The position numbers and the translations under genes were made by a program. Under the pieces are notes generated by a model that saw only the letters and a list, made by a program, of their open reading frames with translations, was not told where the DNA came from and did not search any database. DNA of 64,000 nucleotides from Piscinibacter caeni (lineage in GTDB: Bacteria; Pseudomonadota; Gammaproteobacteria; Burkholderiales; Burkholderiaceae_C): the NCBI GenBank assembly GCA_003265685.1, contig QJOU01000022.1, positions 30,750-94,749 of the forward strand. The letters run 5' to 3'. How positions within the stretch are numbered: position 1 is the stretch's first letter; the number at the start of each line of letters is the position of its first letter. Positions 41,165 to 51,059 of this stretch are shown piece after piece.

Positions 41165-42240
41165 TGCAGGAACCTCCGCATCGCCAGACCGCAGGCGGTC
41201 AGGTAGGACGGCGCCTCGCGGCGCAGCTTGCTCTCGCGCACGGCGGAGCCGAGCTTCATGTTCTCGAACGGGTTGACGACCATCGACGCGAAGCCGGTCA
41301 GCTCGGTCACCCGGTCCTTCAGGCCCGGCAGCGTGGCGGTGCCGCCGGCCAGCATCACGTAGTGCACCTTGTGGTGCGGCGTGCTGGTGAAGAAGTACTG
41401 CAGTGCGCGGCCGATCTCCTGCGACAGGCTGTCGACGAAAGGCGCGAGCAGCGTGCTCTCGTAGTCCTCGGGCAGGTCGGCGGCGAGCTTCTTCTGCTCG
41501 GCCTCCTCGTAGGAAAAGCCGTACTGGCGCGAGATCAGCTGCGTCAGCTGCGAGCCGCCGAAGGCCTGGTCGCGGTCATACAGCATCTCGTCGTCGCGCA
41601 GCACCTTGAGGCTGGTGGTGTCGGCGCCGATCTCGAACAGCGCCACCAGCGCGTCCTTGCCCTCGCTGGGCAGCGCCGCCACCACGCGGCTCATCGCCAG
41701 GCGCGAGGCGTGCGACTCGATGTCCAGCACCGCGGGCTTCAGGCCGGCGGCCTCGGCCAGGCCCTGGCGGTCCTGCACGCGGTCCTTGCGCGAGGCGGCG
41801 ATCAGCACCTCGACGTCGCCCACCGACGTGGGGCTCGGGCCGATGACGCAGAAGTCCAGGCTCACCTCGTCGAGCGAGAACGGGATGTACTGGTTGGCCT
41901 CGCTCTCGACCTGCATCTCGAGTTCTTCCTCGCGCAGGCCGGCCGGCAGCATGATCTTCTTGGTGATCACGGCCGACTGCGGCATGGCCATCACCACCTG
42001 GCGCGTCTTGGTGCCGCTCTTGGCGACGACCCGCTTGACGGCCTCGGCCACCTCGTCGAACTTCTCGATCTGGCCGTCGGTGATCCAGCCCTTCTCGAAG
42101 CTCTCGGCGGCGAAGCGCTCGAGCACGTACTCGCCGTTGGCGGTCTGCCCGAGTTCGACCAGCTTGACGCTCGAGGAGCTGATGTCCAGCCCGATCACCG
42201 GCGGATGCTTGCGGCCCAGAAGGGTGTCCAGAAAGCTCAC
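41161..42240 (-). CDS. pilM: Type IV pilus actin-like ATPase PilM
   Basis: A 359-aa actin-fold protein on the cytoplasmic side of the alignment complex. Seen: the phosphate-1 motif VIGLDISSSSVKLVEL (about residues 16-31), VVMAMPQSAVITKKIMLP, the phosphate-2 region LFEIGADTTSLKVL, and the adenosine-like motif VMLAGGTATLPGL. The start is GTG at 42240 (MSFLDTLLGRKHPPV), with GGAAAGG upstream. It is the first gene of pilMNOPQ and diverges from the PBP1A gene. Confidence 0.95.
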   Translation of the reverse strand: MSFLDTLLGRKHPPVIGLDISSSSVKLVELGQTANGEYVLERFAAESFEKGWITDGQIEKFDEVAEAVKRVVAKSGTKTRQVVMAMPQSAVITKKIMLPAGLREEELEMQVESEANQYIPFSLDEVSLDFCVIGPSPTSVGDVEVLIAASRKDRVQDRQGLAEAAGLKPAVLDIESHASRLAMSRVVAALPSEGKDALVALFEIGADTTSLKVLRDDEMLYDRDQAFGGSQLTQLISRQYGFSYEEAEQKKLAADLPEDYESTLLAPFVDSLSQEIGRALQYFFTSTPHHKVHYVMLAGGTATLPGLKDRVTELTGFASMVVNPFENMKLGSAVRESKLRREAPSYLTACGLAMRRFLQ

Positions 42241-42509
42241 GACGCCTTTCCCCCCAGCGCTTCGAGGACACGCTGGAACTGTTAATAAGTTACTTCAATG
42301 CTAGCAGTAAAGCCTTTGTGCACCATAGAAAAATGCCCGCCGCAACGCCTCGCGCCGTTGCAAAACTCACACTGCCTGCGGACGTTTCGAAGTGGTCACA
42401 AACCCCGTTATCGGCAGGTACCGCCGTGGCCTTCGCGCCGTGACAAATTGATGCATTCGGGCCCTGCGGGAGCCGGTTTCTATAATCCCGCCAGCTTCAT
42501 TGGAGTGCC
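42241..42509. promoter_or_regulatory. Divergent promoter region between pilM and mrcA
   Basis: A 269-bp stretch without a credible gene, more A/T-rich than its surroundings near pilM (AACTTATTAAC on the minus strand). TATAAT at 42481-42486 is a perfect -10 hexamer 24 bp before the mrcA ATG, but no good -35 lies at 16-18 bp. Transcription of both units must begin around here. Confidence 0.4.
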
Positions 42510-44873
42510 ATGAGCGAGACCGAGGGCGCGGGTGCGTCGGGCCGCAAGGCCGCCTCTTCGCTGCCTGCGTGGGCCGCGTGGCCGCTGCGTGCGGTGCTTG
42601 CACTGCTGGGCCTGGCGGCAGCGGGCTTCGCCGCGCTGCTGATGACGGTGGCCATCGCGCTGGCGGTGGCCTATCCGAACCTGCCGGAGATCGGCGGCAT
42701 CACCGACTACCGGCCCAAGCTGCCGATGCGCATCTTCTCGGCCGACGGCGTGCTGCTGGGCGAGTACGGCGAGGAACGGCGCAACTTCACGCCGATCGGG
42801 GACATCCCGAAGGTGATGCAGCACGCCGTGCTGGCCATCGAGGACGCGCGCTTCTACGAACACAGCGGGGTCGACTACAAGGGCGTGCTGCGCGCCGGCC
42901 TGGCGCATCTGAGCGAATCGCGCAGCCAGGGCGCCTCCACCATCACGATGCAGGTGGCGCGCAACTTCTACCTCTCCACCGAGAAGACCTTCACCCGCAA
43001 GATCTACGAGGTGCTGCTGGCGCTGAAGATCGAGAGCCTGCTGAGCAAGGAGCAGATCCTCGAGGTCTACATGAACCAGATCTTCCTCGGCCAGCGCGCC
43101 TACGGCTTCGCGGCGGCCAGCGAGATCTACTTCGGCAAGCCGCTGAAGGACATCACGGTCGCCGAGGCGGCGATGCTGGCCGGCCTGCCCAAGGCGCCCT
43201 CGGCCTACAACCCGATCGTCAATCCGAAGCGGGCCACCGAGCGGCAGCAGTACATCATCGACCGCATGCTGGAGAACGGGTTCATCACCCAGGAGCAGCA
43301 CGACGCCGCCAAGTCCCAGCAGCTGCGCTACCGCGCGCCCAGCGAGGTGGCGGTGCATGCCGAGTACGTGGCCGAGCTGGCGCGCCAGCTGATCTTCTCG
43401 CAGTACGGTGCCGAGGCCTACACGCGCGGGCTGAACGTCTACCTGACGCTGAACTCGGCCGAGCAGATGGTCGCCTACCGCGCGCTGCGCAAGGGCATCA
43501 TGGACTACGAGAAGCGGCAGGTCTACCGCGGCCCTGAGGCCTACATCGACCTGCCGGGCAACCTGAAGGACGTGGACGCGCGCATCGCCGAGGCCTTGCA
43601 GGACCACCCGGACAACGACGAGCTGAAGGCCGCCGTGGCGCTCGAGGCCGGGCCGAAGAAGGTGGTCGCGGTGCTGGCCAGCGGCGAATCGGTGACGATC
43701 ACCGGCGAGGGGCTGAAGCCGGCCACGTCCGGCCTGGCCGAGAAGGGCAACCCGAAGACGGCGATCCGGCGCGGCGCGGTGATCCGGCTGATCAAGGGCC
43801 CCAAGGGCGACTGGAGCATCACCCAGCAGCCCGAGGTCGAAGGCGCCTTCGTCGCGCTCGACCCGCGCACCGGCGGGATCCGTGCGCTGGTGGGCGGCTT
43901 CGACTTCTCCAAGTCGAGCTTCAACCACGTCACCCAGGCCTGGCGCCAGCCAGGCTCGAGCTTCAAGCCGTTCATCTACTCGGCGGCGCTTGAGAAGGGC
44001 TTCACGCCGGCCACGGTGATCAACGATGCGCCGCTGTTCTTCGACGCCGACGTGACCGGCAGCCAGCCCTGGGAGCCGAAGAACTACGACGGGCAGTTCG
44101 ACGGCCCGATGTCGCTGCGGCGCGGCCTGGCCAAGTCGAAGAACATGATCTCGATCCGCATCCTGCAGGCGATCGGGCCGGCCTATGCGCAGGAGTGGGC
44201 CACGCGTTTCGGCTTCGAGGCGGAGAAGCACCCCGCCTACCTGACGATGGCGCTGGGCGCCGGCTCGGTCACGCCGCTGCAGATGGCCACCGCCTACAGC
44301 GTGTTCGCCAACGGCGGCTACGCGATCAACCCGTTCCTGGTCAGCAAGCTGACCGACGCCAAGGGCCGCTTGCTCAACGAGCCCAAGCCGCCGGTGCTGG
44401 ACGATTCGATGCGCGTGCTGGACGCCCGCAACGCCTTCGTGATGACCAGCCTGCTGCAGGAAGTCACCCGCTCGGGCACCGCCGCGCGCGCGCAGGGCAC
44501 GCTCAAGCGGCCCGACATCTACGGCAAGACCGGCACCACCAACGACTCGAACGACGCCTGGTTCGCCGGCTGGCAGAAGGAGGTCGTCGGCGTGGTCTGG
44601 CTGGGCTACGACCAGCCGCGCAAGCTGGGCGACCGCGAGACCGGCGGCGGCCTGGCGCTGCCCGTATGGATCGACTTCATGAGCGTCGCGCTCAAGGGCG
44701 TGCCGGTGTCGGAGCCGTCGGCACCGCCGGGCGTGGTCAACGTCGGCGGCGAGTGGTACTACGACGAATACGCCAACGGCTCGGGCGTCAGCAGCCTGGG
44801 CATGGAGGAGGCGCCGGCGGCGCCGCGCAACGACGAGGAGCGCAAGAGCATCCTCGACCTGTTCAACCGCTGA
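42510..44873 (+). CDS. mrcA: Penicillin-binding protein 1A (bifunctional peptidoglycan synthase)
   Basis: A 787-aa class A PBP. One N-terminal membrane anchor (about residues 25-52) precedes the GT51 glycosyltransferase with catalytic Glu in AIEDARFYEHSGVDY, then GASTITMQVARNFYLS and KILEVYMNQ-type EQILEVYMNQIFLGQRAYG. An OB-like insert precedes the transpeptidase: nucleophile Ser in QPGSSFKPFIYS (SxxK), AKSKNMIS (SxN) and YGKTGTTNDSNDAW (KTG). It polymerises and crosslinks peptidoglycan. Its divergence from pilM is widely conserved in betaproteobacteria and gammaproteobacteria. Confidence 0.97.
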   Translation: MSETEGAGASGRKAASSLPAWAAWPLRAVLALLGLAAAGFAALLMTVAIALAVAYPNLPEIGGITDYRPKLPMRIFSADGVLLGEYGEERRNFTPIGDIPKVMQHAVLAIEDARFYEHSGVDYKGVLRAGLAHLSESRSQGASTITMQVARNFYLSTEKTFTRKIYEVLLALKIESLLSKEQILEVYMNQIFLGQRAYGFAAASEIYFGKPLKDITVAEAAMLAGLPKAPSAYNPIVNPKRATERQQYIIDRMLENGFITQEQHDAAKSQQLRYRAPSEVAVHAEYVAELARQLIFSQYGAEAYTRGLNVYLTLNSAEQMVAYRALRKGIMDYEKRQVYRGPEAYIDLPGNLKDVDARIAEALQDHPDNDELKAAVALEAGPKKVVAVLASGESVTITGEGLKPATSGLAEKGNPKTAIRRGAVIRLIKGPKGDWSITQQPEVEGAFVALDPRTGGIRALVGGFDFSKSSFNHVTQAWRQPGSSFKPFIYSAALEKGFTPATVINDAPLFFDADVTGSQPWEPKNYDGQFDGPMSLRRGLAKSKNMISIRILQAIGPAYAQEWATRFGFEAEKHPAYLTMALGAGSVTPLQMATAYSVFANGGYAINPFLVSKLTDAKGRLLNEPKPPVLDDSMRVLDARNAFVMTSLLQEVTRSGTAARAQGTLKRPDIYGKTGTTNDSNDAWFAGWQKEVVGVVWLGYDQPRKLGDRETGGGLALPVWIDFMSVALKGVPVSEPSAPPGVVNVGGEWYYDEYANGSGVSSLGMEEAPAAPRNDEERKSILDLFNR

Positions 44874-44895
44874 TCAGGCGCGGTTCAGGCACGGT

Positions 44896-45261
44896 TCAAG
44901 TCGCCGGCGGCTCGAAGCGCAGCGCGGTGCCCGCCTGCTCGCCGGCGCGCTGCGACAGCTCGTCGAAGAAGTCGCGCCCGTCGCGCGTGTCGCGCCAGCG
45001 GCCCTGGTGGTGCTTGTAGTGATAGCCCCCCGCGCGCGCCGCCAGCCACAGCTCGTGCAGCGGCGGCTGCGTGTTGATCACGATCTTGCCGCCGCGGCCG
45101 AAGTCCAGCTCGAGCAGCCCGCCGGTGCGGTGGGTGTCGATGTCGACCACGTCGTCCTGCAGCCAGCGGTCGATGGTGGCCTCGATCTGGGCCAGCACCG
45201 CCGAGGTGGCGGCGTGGTACTGGGCGTCGGTCAGGGGCGTGGGCTCGAACGGGAGGGTCAT
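44896..45261 (-). CDS. cyaY: Frataxin-like iron donor CyaY
   Basis: A 121-aa frataxin homologue that binds iron and modulates Fe-S cluster assembly on IscS. Family marks: the acidic N-terminal helix, DVVDIDTHRTGGLLELDFGRGGKIVINTQ (read in parts), PLHELWLAARAGGYHY and the C-terminal WRDTRDGRDFFDELS. The start is the ATG at 45261; the frame remains open far upstream without family similarity. It is divergent from lptM-lysA with only 22 bp between starts. Confidence 0.95.
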   Translation of the reverse strand: MTLPFEPTPLTDAQYHAATSAVLAQIEATIDRWLQDDVVDIDTHRTGGLLELDFGRGGKIVINTQPPLHELWLAARAGGYHYKHHQGRWRDTRDGRDFFDELSQRAGEQAGTALRFEPPAT

Positions 45262-45283
45262 GGCGCTCGCTAGAATCGCTGGC

Positions 45284-45424
45284 ATGTTGCAGCGCCACAT
45301 CAGTGTAGTCCTGCTGGGTGCGGCGCTGGCCCTCTCGGCCTGCGGCCAGAAGGGTCCGCTGACCCTGCCCAAGCCCCTGCCCTCCGCCGCCGCGGCCTCG
45401 GCGCCCGCCGCCCCCACCCGATGA
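45284..45424 (+). CDS. lptM: LptM (YifL-type) small lipoprotein
   Basis: A 46-aa lipoprotein: signal VVLLGAALALSAC with lipidated Cys, then GQKGPLTLPKP, the family hallmark. In E. coli LptM helps mature the LptD/E translocon. It is short and easily missed. It sits directly before lysA, overlapping its start (ATGA), the same cyaY/lptM/lysA arrangement seen across proteobacteria. Confidence 0.92.
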   Translation: MLQRHISVVLLGAALALSACGQKGPLTLPKPLPSAAAASAPAAPTR

Positions 45425-46746
45425 CCCTGCCCGGCCACCCGCATGTCGCCTACCGGGGTGACACGCTGCACCTCGACGACCTGCCTCTGGACGACCTTGC
45501 CGCGCGCTTCGGCACGCCGCTGTACGCCTACTCGCGTCGCGCGATGCGGGAGGCGTTGGCCAGCTACCAGCGGGCCCTGGCCGGGCGCGACCACCTGATC
45601 TGCTACGCCATGAAGGCCAACAGCAACCTCGCGGTGCTGCAGACCTTCGCGCGGGCCGGCTGCGGCTTCGACATCGTCTCCGGCGGCGAACTGCAGCGTG
45701 TGCTGGCGGCCGGCGGCGACGCGGCCCGCGTGGTGTTCTCCGGCGTCGGCAAGACCCGCGCCGAGATGGCCCAGGCGCTCGCGGCCGGCGTGGCCTGCTT
45801 CAACGTCGAGAGCGAGGGCGAGCTCGAGGCGCTGAACGAGGTCGCGTGCAGCCATGGCGCACGCGCCCGCATCAGCCTGCGCGTGAATCCGGACGTCGAC
45901 GCGAAGACCCACCCCTACATCTCGACCGGCCTGAAGGGCAACAAGTTCGGCATCGCGCACGAGCGCGCGCTGGACGTCTACCGCCGTGCCGCGGGCCTGC
46001 CCGGGCTGGAGGTGGTCGGGATCGACTGCCACATCGGCTCGCAGATCACCCAGGCCGAGCCCTACCTCGACGCGCTCGACCGCGTGCTCGACCTGGTCGA
46101 GGCGGTCGAGGCCAGCGGCATCGCGCTGCCGCACCTGGACCTGGGCGGCGGCCTGGGCATCCGTTACACCGACGAGCAGCCGCCGGCCGCCGAGGCGCTG
46201 GTCGGCGCGATGCTGGCGCGCATCGACGCACGCGGGCACGGCCGGCGCAAGATCCTGCTCGAGCCGGGCCGCTCGCTGGTGGGCAACGCCGGCGTGCTGG
46301 TCACGCAGGTGCAGTACCTCAAGTCCGGCGGCGACAAGAACTTCTGCATCGTCGACGCGGCGATGAACGACCTGATGCGCCCGGCGATGTACGAGGCCTG
46401 GATGGACATCGTCGCGACGCGACGCGCCGGCGCGCCGGCGCAGACCTACGACGTGGTCGGCCCGGTGTGCGAGTCGGGCGACTGGCTCGGCCGCGAGCGC
46501 CGCCTGGCGGTGCAGCCGGGCGACCGCGTCGCGGTGCTGTCGGCCGGTGCCTATGGCATGAGCATGGCCAGCAACTACAACACCCGCGGCCGCGCCGCCG
46601 AGGTGATGGTCGACGGCGACCAGGCCTGGCTGATCCGCGACCGCGAGGCGCCTGCCGAGCTGTTCCGCGGCGAGCACCTGATTCCCGAGGAGTCTGCGCG
46701 ACAGAAACCCGGGCCCGCGTTGAGCCCGCCAAGGGGCGCAGGCTAG
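45421..46746 (+). CDS. lysA: Diaminopimelate decarboxylase
   Basis: A 441-aa PLP enzyme for the last step of lysine synthesis. The PLP Lys is in LICYAMKANSNLAVLQ, then FDIVSGGELQRVL, the Gly-rich phosphate site LDLGGGLGI, the substrate motif GRSLVGNAG and the catalytic Cys in VVGPVCESGDWLG. The family sequence ends near LIPEE; the last 16 or so residues (ARQKPGPALSPPRGAG) are encoded by the left arm of the inverted-repeat structure at 46690 and look like an acquired tail. Confidence 0.96.
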   Translation: MTLPGHPHVAYRGDTLHLDDLPLDDLAARFGTPLYAYSRRAMREALASYQRALAGRDHLICYAMKANSNLAVLQTFARAGCGFDIVSGGELQRVLAAGGDAARVVFSGVGKTRAEMAQALAAGVACFNVESEGELEALNEVACSHGARARISLRVNPDVDAKTHPYISTGLKGNKFGIAHERALDVYRRAAGLPGLEVVGIDCHIGSQITQAEPYLDALDRVLDLVEAVEASGIALPHLDLGGGLGIRYTDEQPPAAEALVGAMLARIDARGHGRRKILLEPGRSLVGNAGVLVTQVQYLKSGGDKNFCIVDAAMNDLMRPAMYEAWMDIVATRRAGAPAQTYDVVGPVCESGDWLGRERRLAVQPGDRVAVLSAGAYGMSMASNYNTRGRAAEVMVDGDQAWLIRDREAPAELFRGEHLIPEESARQKPGPALSPPRGAG

Positions 46747-46955
46747 GCGCAGCCCGCCGCCCGGGCTGGCCGCCCGGGCAAGGGGTGCAACGACGCATGC
46801 GCCCCTTGGCGGGCTCAACCCTTCGGGCCGGGACACCCAAGGCCGCTGGCGGGCGTTGCGCCGCTTGCGCGGGCGAGCAGCCCGCGCCGCGCGCCGCGCC
46901 TACGCCAGCGGCCTTGGCCGCCCGGCGCGGGCCCGGGTTTCTGCCGCGCAGACTC
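46690..46955. repeat. 266-bp three-armed inverted-repeat structure
   Basis: Outer arms 46690-46719 and 46926-46955 are 30-bp inverted repeats with one mismatch. Inside are two further perfect inverted repeats side by side: 46719-46740 with 46798-46819 (22 bp, GTTGAGCCCGCCAAGGGGCG...) and 46837-46851 with 46903-46917 (15 bp, CCAAGGCCGCTGGCG). Together they fold into a stem with two hairpins, like a Y. It spans the lysA 3' end and stops exactly before the dppF stop codon, so it lies between convergent genes and may terminate both. The layout (terminal inverted repeats, no ORF) also resembles a MITE-like element. Confidence 0.7.
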
Positions 46956-47957
46956 CTAAAGCCGCCCTTCCTCCACCGCGTGGCAGGCCACGCGCACCGT
47001 GCCGATCAGCGTGTCGCCCGGCCGCTCGCGGCGGCAGCGTTCGTTCGCGTGCGGGCAGCGCGGGTGGAACGAGCAGCCCGGCGGCGGCGCCAGCGGGTTG
47101 GGCACCTCGCCCTGCACCGGCGTGCGTGCGCGCCCGCTCAGGTGCACGTCGGGGATCGCGTCGAGCAGCATGCGCGTGTACGGGTGGCGCGGGCGTGCGA
47201 ACAGCTCGGCCTTGGGCGCCACCTCGACCAGGCGGCCGAGGTACATCACGCCCACCTCGTCGGCCACGTGGTGTACCACCGCCAGGTTGTGCGAGATGAA
47301 CAGGTAGGTCAGGCCGCGGGCGCGCTGCAGGTCCTTCATCAGGTTGAGCACCTGGGCCTGCACGGAGACGTCGAGCGCCGAGGTCGGCTCGTCGCAGACC
47401 AGGAACTCGGGCTCGGTGGCCAGCGCGCGGGCGATCGAGATGCGCTGGCGCTGACCGCCGGAGAACTGGTGCGGGTACTTGGCCACGTCCGCCGCGGCCA
47501 GGCCGACCGAGGCCAGCAGCGCCTCGACGCGTGCGCGCAGTTCGGCGGCGCCCTGCACCAGGCCATGCTCGCGCAGTGGCTCGGCGACGATCTCGAGCAC
47601 CGTCCAGCGCGGGTTCAGGCTCGCGTACGGGTCCTGGAAGATCATCTGCAGGCGCCGCCGCAGCGCGTTCGCGCCCGGCGCGGCGAGTGCCGCGGCGCTG
47701 TCCTCCCCGTCGAAGCGCAGCGTACCGCGCGTGGGCTGCAGCAGGCCCACCAGCAGCCGCGCCACGGTGCTCTTGCCGCAGCCGGATTCGCCCACCAGCG
47801 CAAGCGTGCGGCCGCGCCCGACGGCGAAGCCGATGCCGTCGACCGCATGCACGAACTGGCGCGGCCGGCGCTCCAGCACGCGGTTCAGCCAGGGCGCCGA
47901 GACCTCGAACTCCTTGGCCAGGTCGACCACCTCGACCAGTGGCGTGGCGGCGCTCAC
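46956..47957 (-). CDS. dppF: Dipeptide/oligopeptide ABC transporter ATP-binding protein (DppF/OppF type)
   Basis: A 333-aa ATPase: Walker [18 protein letters not shown] (about residues 54-70), Q-loop [12 protein letters not shown], signature [17 protein letters not shown], Walker [15 protein letters not shown] and H-loop [11 protein letters not shown]. The C-terminal oligopeptide-transporter tail has [14 protein letters not shown], whose Cys residues are typical of this family and can bind an Fe-S centre in some members. It is the last gene of the dpp-like operon, with a 4-bp overlap with dppD. Confidence 0.94.
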   Translation of the reverse strand: MSAATPLVEVVDLAKEFEVSAPWLNRVLERRPRQFVHAVDGIGFAVGRGRTLALVGESGCGKSTVARLLVGLLQPTRGTLRFDGEDSAAALAAPGANALRRRLQMIFQDPYASLNPRWTVLEIVAEPLREHGLVQGAAELRARVEALLASVGLAAADVAKYPHQFSGGQRQRISIARALATEPEFLVCDEPTSALDVSVQAQVLNLMKDLQRARGLTYLFISHNLAVVHHVADEVGVMYLGRLVEVAPKAELFARPRHPYTRMLLDAIPDVHLSGRARTPVQGEVPNPLAPPPGCSFHPRCPHANERCRRERPGDTLIGTVRVACHAVEEGRL

Positions 47958-48934
47958 GGTCTGCCTCCGGGGCCGGCATGCAGCCAGCAGGCGGCCTCGG
48001 TCGCGCCGGCCGGGCGCAGCTCGGGCCGCTCGCGCCGGCAGTGCTCGAGCGCCTGCGGGCAGCGCGGGTGGAAGGCGCAGCCGGGCGGGATGGCATCGAG
48101 CCGCGGCATCGCGCCGTCGATCTGCAGCAGCCGCTCGCGCTGCACGTCCATCGCCGGGATCGAGCCCATCAGGCCGAGCGTGTAGGGATGCGCCGCGCGC
48201 AGGATCACGTCGCGCACCGGGCCGATCTCGGCCACCCGGCCGGCGTACATCACCGCCACGCGGTCGCAGGTCTCGGCGATCACGCCCATGTCGTGCGTCA
48301 CCAGCATCACTGCGGCGCCGTGCTCGCGGCAGACGCGCTTGAGCAGCGTGATGATCTGCGCCTGCACCGACACGTCGAGTGCGGTGGTCGGCTCGTCGGC
48401 GATCACCAGGCGCGGTTCGGCCGCCAGCGCGAGCGCGATCACGACGCGCTGGCGCATGCCCCCGGAGAACTGGTGCGGGTACTGGTCGATGCGGCTCTCC
48501 GGCGCCGGGATGCCGGTGTCGCGCAGCAGCGCGATCGCCCGCTCGCGCGCGGCACGCTCGTTCAGCGGCAGGTGCGCGCGGATCGTCTCGACCAGCTGGC
48601 GACCGACCGTGTAGAGCGGGTTCAGCGAGGTCAGCGGGTCCTGGAACACCGCGCCGATGTGGCGGCCACGCAGGCGCCGCATCTCCTCGGGCGGCAGCCG
48701 GTCGATGCGCCGGCCCTGGAGCAGGATCTCCCCGGCCGCGATGCGTCCGGGCGGCGGCAGCAGCCCGATGATGGCCGCGCCGGTGAGCGACTTGCCGGCG
48801 CCCGATTCGCCGACCACGCCGAGCACCTCGCCGGGGGCGATCTCGAACGACACGTCGTCGAGCGCGACCAGCGTGCCGCGGCGCGTCGGGAACTCGACGC
48901 GCAGGTGGCGGACTTCGAGCAGGGGCGAAGACAT
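47954..48934 (-). CDS. dppD: Dipeptide/oligopeptide ABC transporter ATP-binding protein (DppD/OppD type)
   Basis: A 326-aa partner ATPase: Walker [19 protein letters not shown]-loop [14 protein letters not shown], signature [17 protein letters not shown], Walker [16 protein letters not shown]-loop [11 protein letters not shown], and the C-terminal [15 protein letters not shown] tail. The ATG at 48934 overlaps the last base of the permease stop (TGATG). With dppF it forms the ATPase heterodimer powering the DppB/DppC channel. Confidence 0.94.
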   Translation of the reverse strand: MSSPLLEVRHLRVEFPTRRGTLVALDDVSFEIAPGEVLGVVGESGAGKSLTGAAIIGLLPPPGRIAAGEILLQGRRIDRLPPEEMRRLRGRHIGAVFQDPLTSLNPLYTVGRQLVETIRAHLPLNERAARERAIALLRDTGIPAPESRIDQYPHQFSGGMRQRVVIALALAAEPRLVIADEPTTALDVSVQAQIITLLKRVCREHGAAVMLVTHDMGVIAETCDRVAVMYAGRVAEIGPVRDVILRAAHPYTLGLMGSIPAMDVQRERLLQIDGAMPRLDAIPPGCAFHPRCPQALEHCRRERPELRPAGATEAACWLHAGPGGRP

Positions 48935-49845
48935 CAACGCAGCCGGGGGTTGAGCGCGTCGCGCAGCCAGTCGCCCAGCAGGTTGACCGACAGCGCGATC
49001 AGCACCAGCACCGCTCCTGGGAAGATCGTGATCCACCACTCGCCCGAGAACAGCGCGTCGTTGCCGTTGCGGATCAGCGTGCCGAGCGAAGGCTGGGTGG
49101 GCGGCACGCCGACACCGAGGAAGGACAGCGTCGCCTCGATCAGGATCGCGGTGGCCACCTGGATGGTGGCCAGCACCAGCACCGGGCCGAGCACGTTCGG
49201 CAGCACGTGGCGCCGCATGATGCGCAGCGGCGGCACGCCGATCAGGCGCGCCGCCTGCACGTATTCCTTGCGCCGCTCGACCAGCGTGGACCCGCGCACG
49301 GTGCGCGCGTACGGCACCCAGCCGGGCAGCGCGATCGCCAGGACCAGCACGGCGAAGGCCAGCGTGTCGTGGGCGTTCGGGAACAGCGCGCGGCCGACGC
49401 CGTCGATCAACAGCGCGACGAGGATGGACGGGAAGGACAGCATCACGTCGCAGATGCGCATCAGCAGCGCGTCGAGCCGGCCGCCGATGAAGCCGGCCAG
49501 CAGCCCGAGGCTGACGCCGAGCGCCATCGACAGCAGCACCGACGCGAGGCCGACCACCAGCGAGATGCGCGCGCCGTACATCAGCGCCGACAGCACGTCG
49601 CGGCCCTGGTCGTCGGTGCCGAGCAGGTACTTCGCGCGGCCCTCGTCGGCCCAGGCCGGCGGCAGGCGCGCGTCGGCCAGCTCGAGCGTGGCGAGATCGA
49701 AGGGGTCGTGCGGCGCGAGCCACGGCGCGAGGAAGGCCCCGGCCGCACAGACCAGCGCGATCGCCGCCGCCGTCATCGCCACCGGCGAGGTGCGGAAGCT
49801 GTGCCAGAGGTCGCCGTCGAGGAAGCGCCGCAGCGCCACATGCAT
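48934..49845 (-). CDS. dppC: Dipeptide ABC transporter permease (DppC type)
   Basis: A 303-aa inner-membrane permease with an N-terminal OppC_N segment and helix (about residues 25-45), the periplasmic motif [23 protein letters not shown] typical of DppC/OppC (seen in parts), and the EAA-like coupling motif [24 protein letters not shown]. About six membrane helices. The start is the ATG at 49845, 2 bp after the amidohydrolase stop. Confidence 0.94.
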   Translation of the reverse strand: MHVALRRFLDGDLWHSFRTSPVAMTAAAIALVCAAGAFLAPWLAPHDPFDLATLELADARLPPAWADEGRAKYLLGTDDQGRDVLSALMYGARISLVVGLASVLLSMALGVSLGLLAGFIGGRLDALLMRICDVMLSFPSILVALLIDGVGRALFPNAHDTLAFAVLVLAIALPGWVPYARTVRGSTLVERRKEYVQAARLIGVPPLRIMRRHVLPNVLGPVLVLATIQVATAILIEATLSFLGVGVPPTQPSLGTLIRNGNDALFSGEWWITIFPGAVLVLIALSVNLLGDWLRDALNPRLR

Positions 49846-49847
49846 CG

Positions 49848-51059
49848 TCACGACGCCGGCAGCGCCTGCTCCACCAGCGCGGCGTACAGCGCGGCGCCCA
49901 GCGGCAGCACCGCGTCGTTGAAGTCGTAGCGGCTGTTGTGCAGGAAGCAGCTGCCCTCGCCGCCCTGCCCAAGGCGCAGGTAGGCCCCGGGCCTGACCTG
50001 CAGCATGAAGGAGAAGTCCTCGGCCCCCATGCTGGGCACCAGCTGGCGCACCACGCGCGCCTCGCCCACCAGGCCGGCAGCCACGTCGGCGGCGAACTGC
50101 GCCTCGCGCTCGCTGTTGATCGTGGCCGGGTAGCTGCGCTGGTACTTGAGCCGCGCGGTCGCGCCGAAGCCGAGCGCGACCGACTCGACCAGCCGGCCGA
50201 GCCGCTCCTCCATCATGTCCTGCACCTCGCGCCGGAAGCTGCGCACCGTGCCGACCAGGCGCGCCTCGCGCGGGATCACGCTGTAGGCGCCGAGCTCGCC
50301 GGCCTGCATCGAGCACAGGCTGAGCACCGCCTGGTCCATCGGGTTGACGTTGCGCGAGACCAGGCTCTGCGCGGCGGTGATGATGTGCGCGGCCACCAGC
50401 ACCGGGTCGATCGCCAGGTGCGGGTGCGCGCCATGGCCGCCGCGGCCCTGCACGACGATCTCGATGCGGTCGGCCGCGGCCATCATCGGCCCCGGGTTGA
50501 TGCCGACCGTGCCGGCCGGCAGCGCCGGCCAGTTGTGCATCGCGTAGACCGCATCGACCGGAAAGCGATCGAAGAGCCCCGCGTCGATCATCGCCTTGGC
50601 GCCGGCGAAGCCCTCCTCGCCGGGCTGGAAGATCAGCACCGCGCGGCCGTCGAAGCGGCGCGTCTCGGCCAGGTAGCGCGCCGCGCCGACCAGCATCGTG
50701 GTGTGGCCGTCGTGGCCGCAGCCGTGCATCAGGCCGCGCGTGGCCGAGCGCCAGGCGAACTCGTTCTCCTCGACCAGCGGCAGCGCATCCATGTCGGCGC
50801 GCAGGCCGATGGCGCGTGCGCCCGCATCCCGCCCGCCGCGCCCGTGCACGATGCCGACCACGCCGGTGCGCGCGACGCCCTCGTGCACCTCGTCCACGCC
50901 GGCCACGCGCAGCGCCTCGGCCACGCGGGCGGCGGTGCGGCGCTCCTCGAACCCGAGCTCCGGGTGGGCGTGCAGATCGCGGCGGAACGCGGTGAGCTCG
51001 CCGTGCCAGTCCGACAGGCGGCGGTAGACCCCGGCGGGAACCTCGGCGGCAGCGGACAT
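49848..51059 (-). CDS. M20-family amidohydrolase (hippurate/N-acyl amino acid hydrolase type)
   Basis: A 403-aa M20D amidohydrolase: AFRRDLHAHPELGFEE, metal ligands in ADMDALPL and LMHGCGHDGHTTMLVGAA, the catalytic Glu pair in FQPGEEGFAGAKAMI, the dimerisation-domain motif GRGGHGAHPHLAIDPV and the last ligand in GAEDFSFML. Enzymes of this family remove acyl groups from amino acids or short peptides. It sits inside the transporter operon between the two permeases, overlapping the first by one base (TGATG), which suggests it hydrolyses the imported substrate in the cytosol. Confidence 0.93.
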   Translation of the reverse strand: MSAAAEVPAGVYRRLSDWHGELTAFRRDLHAHPELGFEERRTAARVAEALRVAGVDEVHEGVARTGVVGIVHGRGGRDAGARAIGLRADMDALPLVEENEFAWRSATRGLMHGCGHDGHTTMLVGAARYLAETRRFDGRAVLIFQPGEEGFAGAKAMIDAGLFDRFPVDAVYAMHNWPALPAGTVGINPGPMMAAADRIEIVVQGRGGHGAHPHLAIDPVLVAAHIITAAQSLVSRNVNPMDQAVLSLCSMQAGELGAYSVIPREARLVGTVRSFRREVQDMMEERLGRLVESVALGFGATARLKYQRSYPATINSEREAQFAADVAAGLVGEARVVRQLVPSMGAEDFSFMLQVRPGAYLRLGQGGEGSCFLHNSRYDFNDAVLPLGAALYAALVEQALPAS

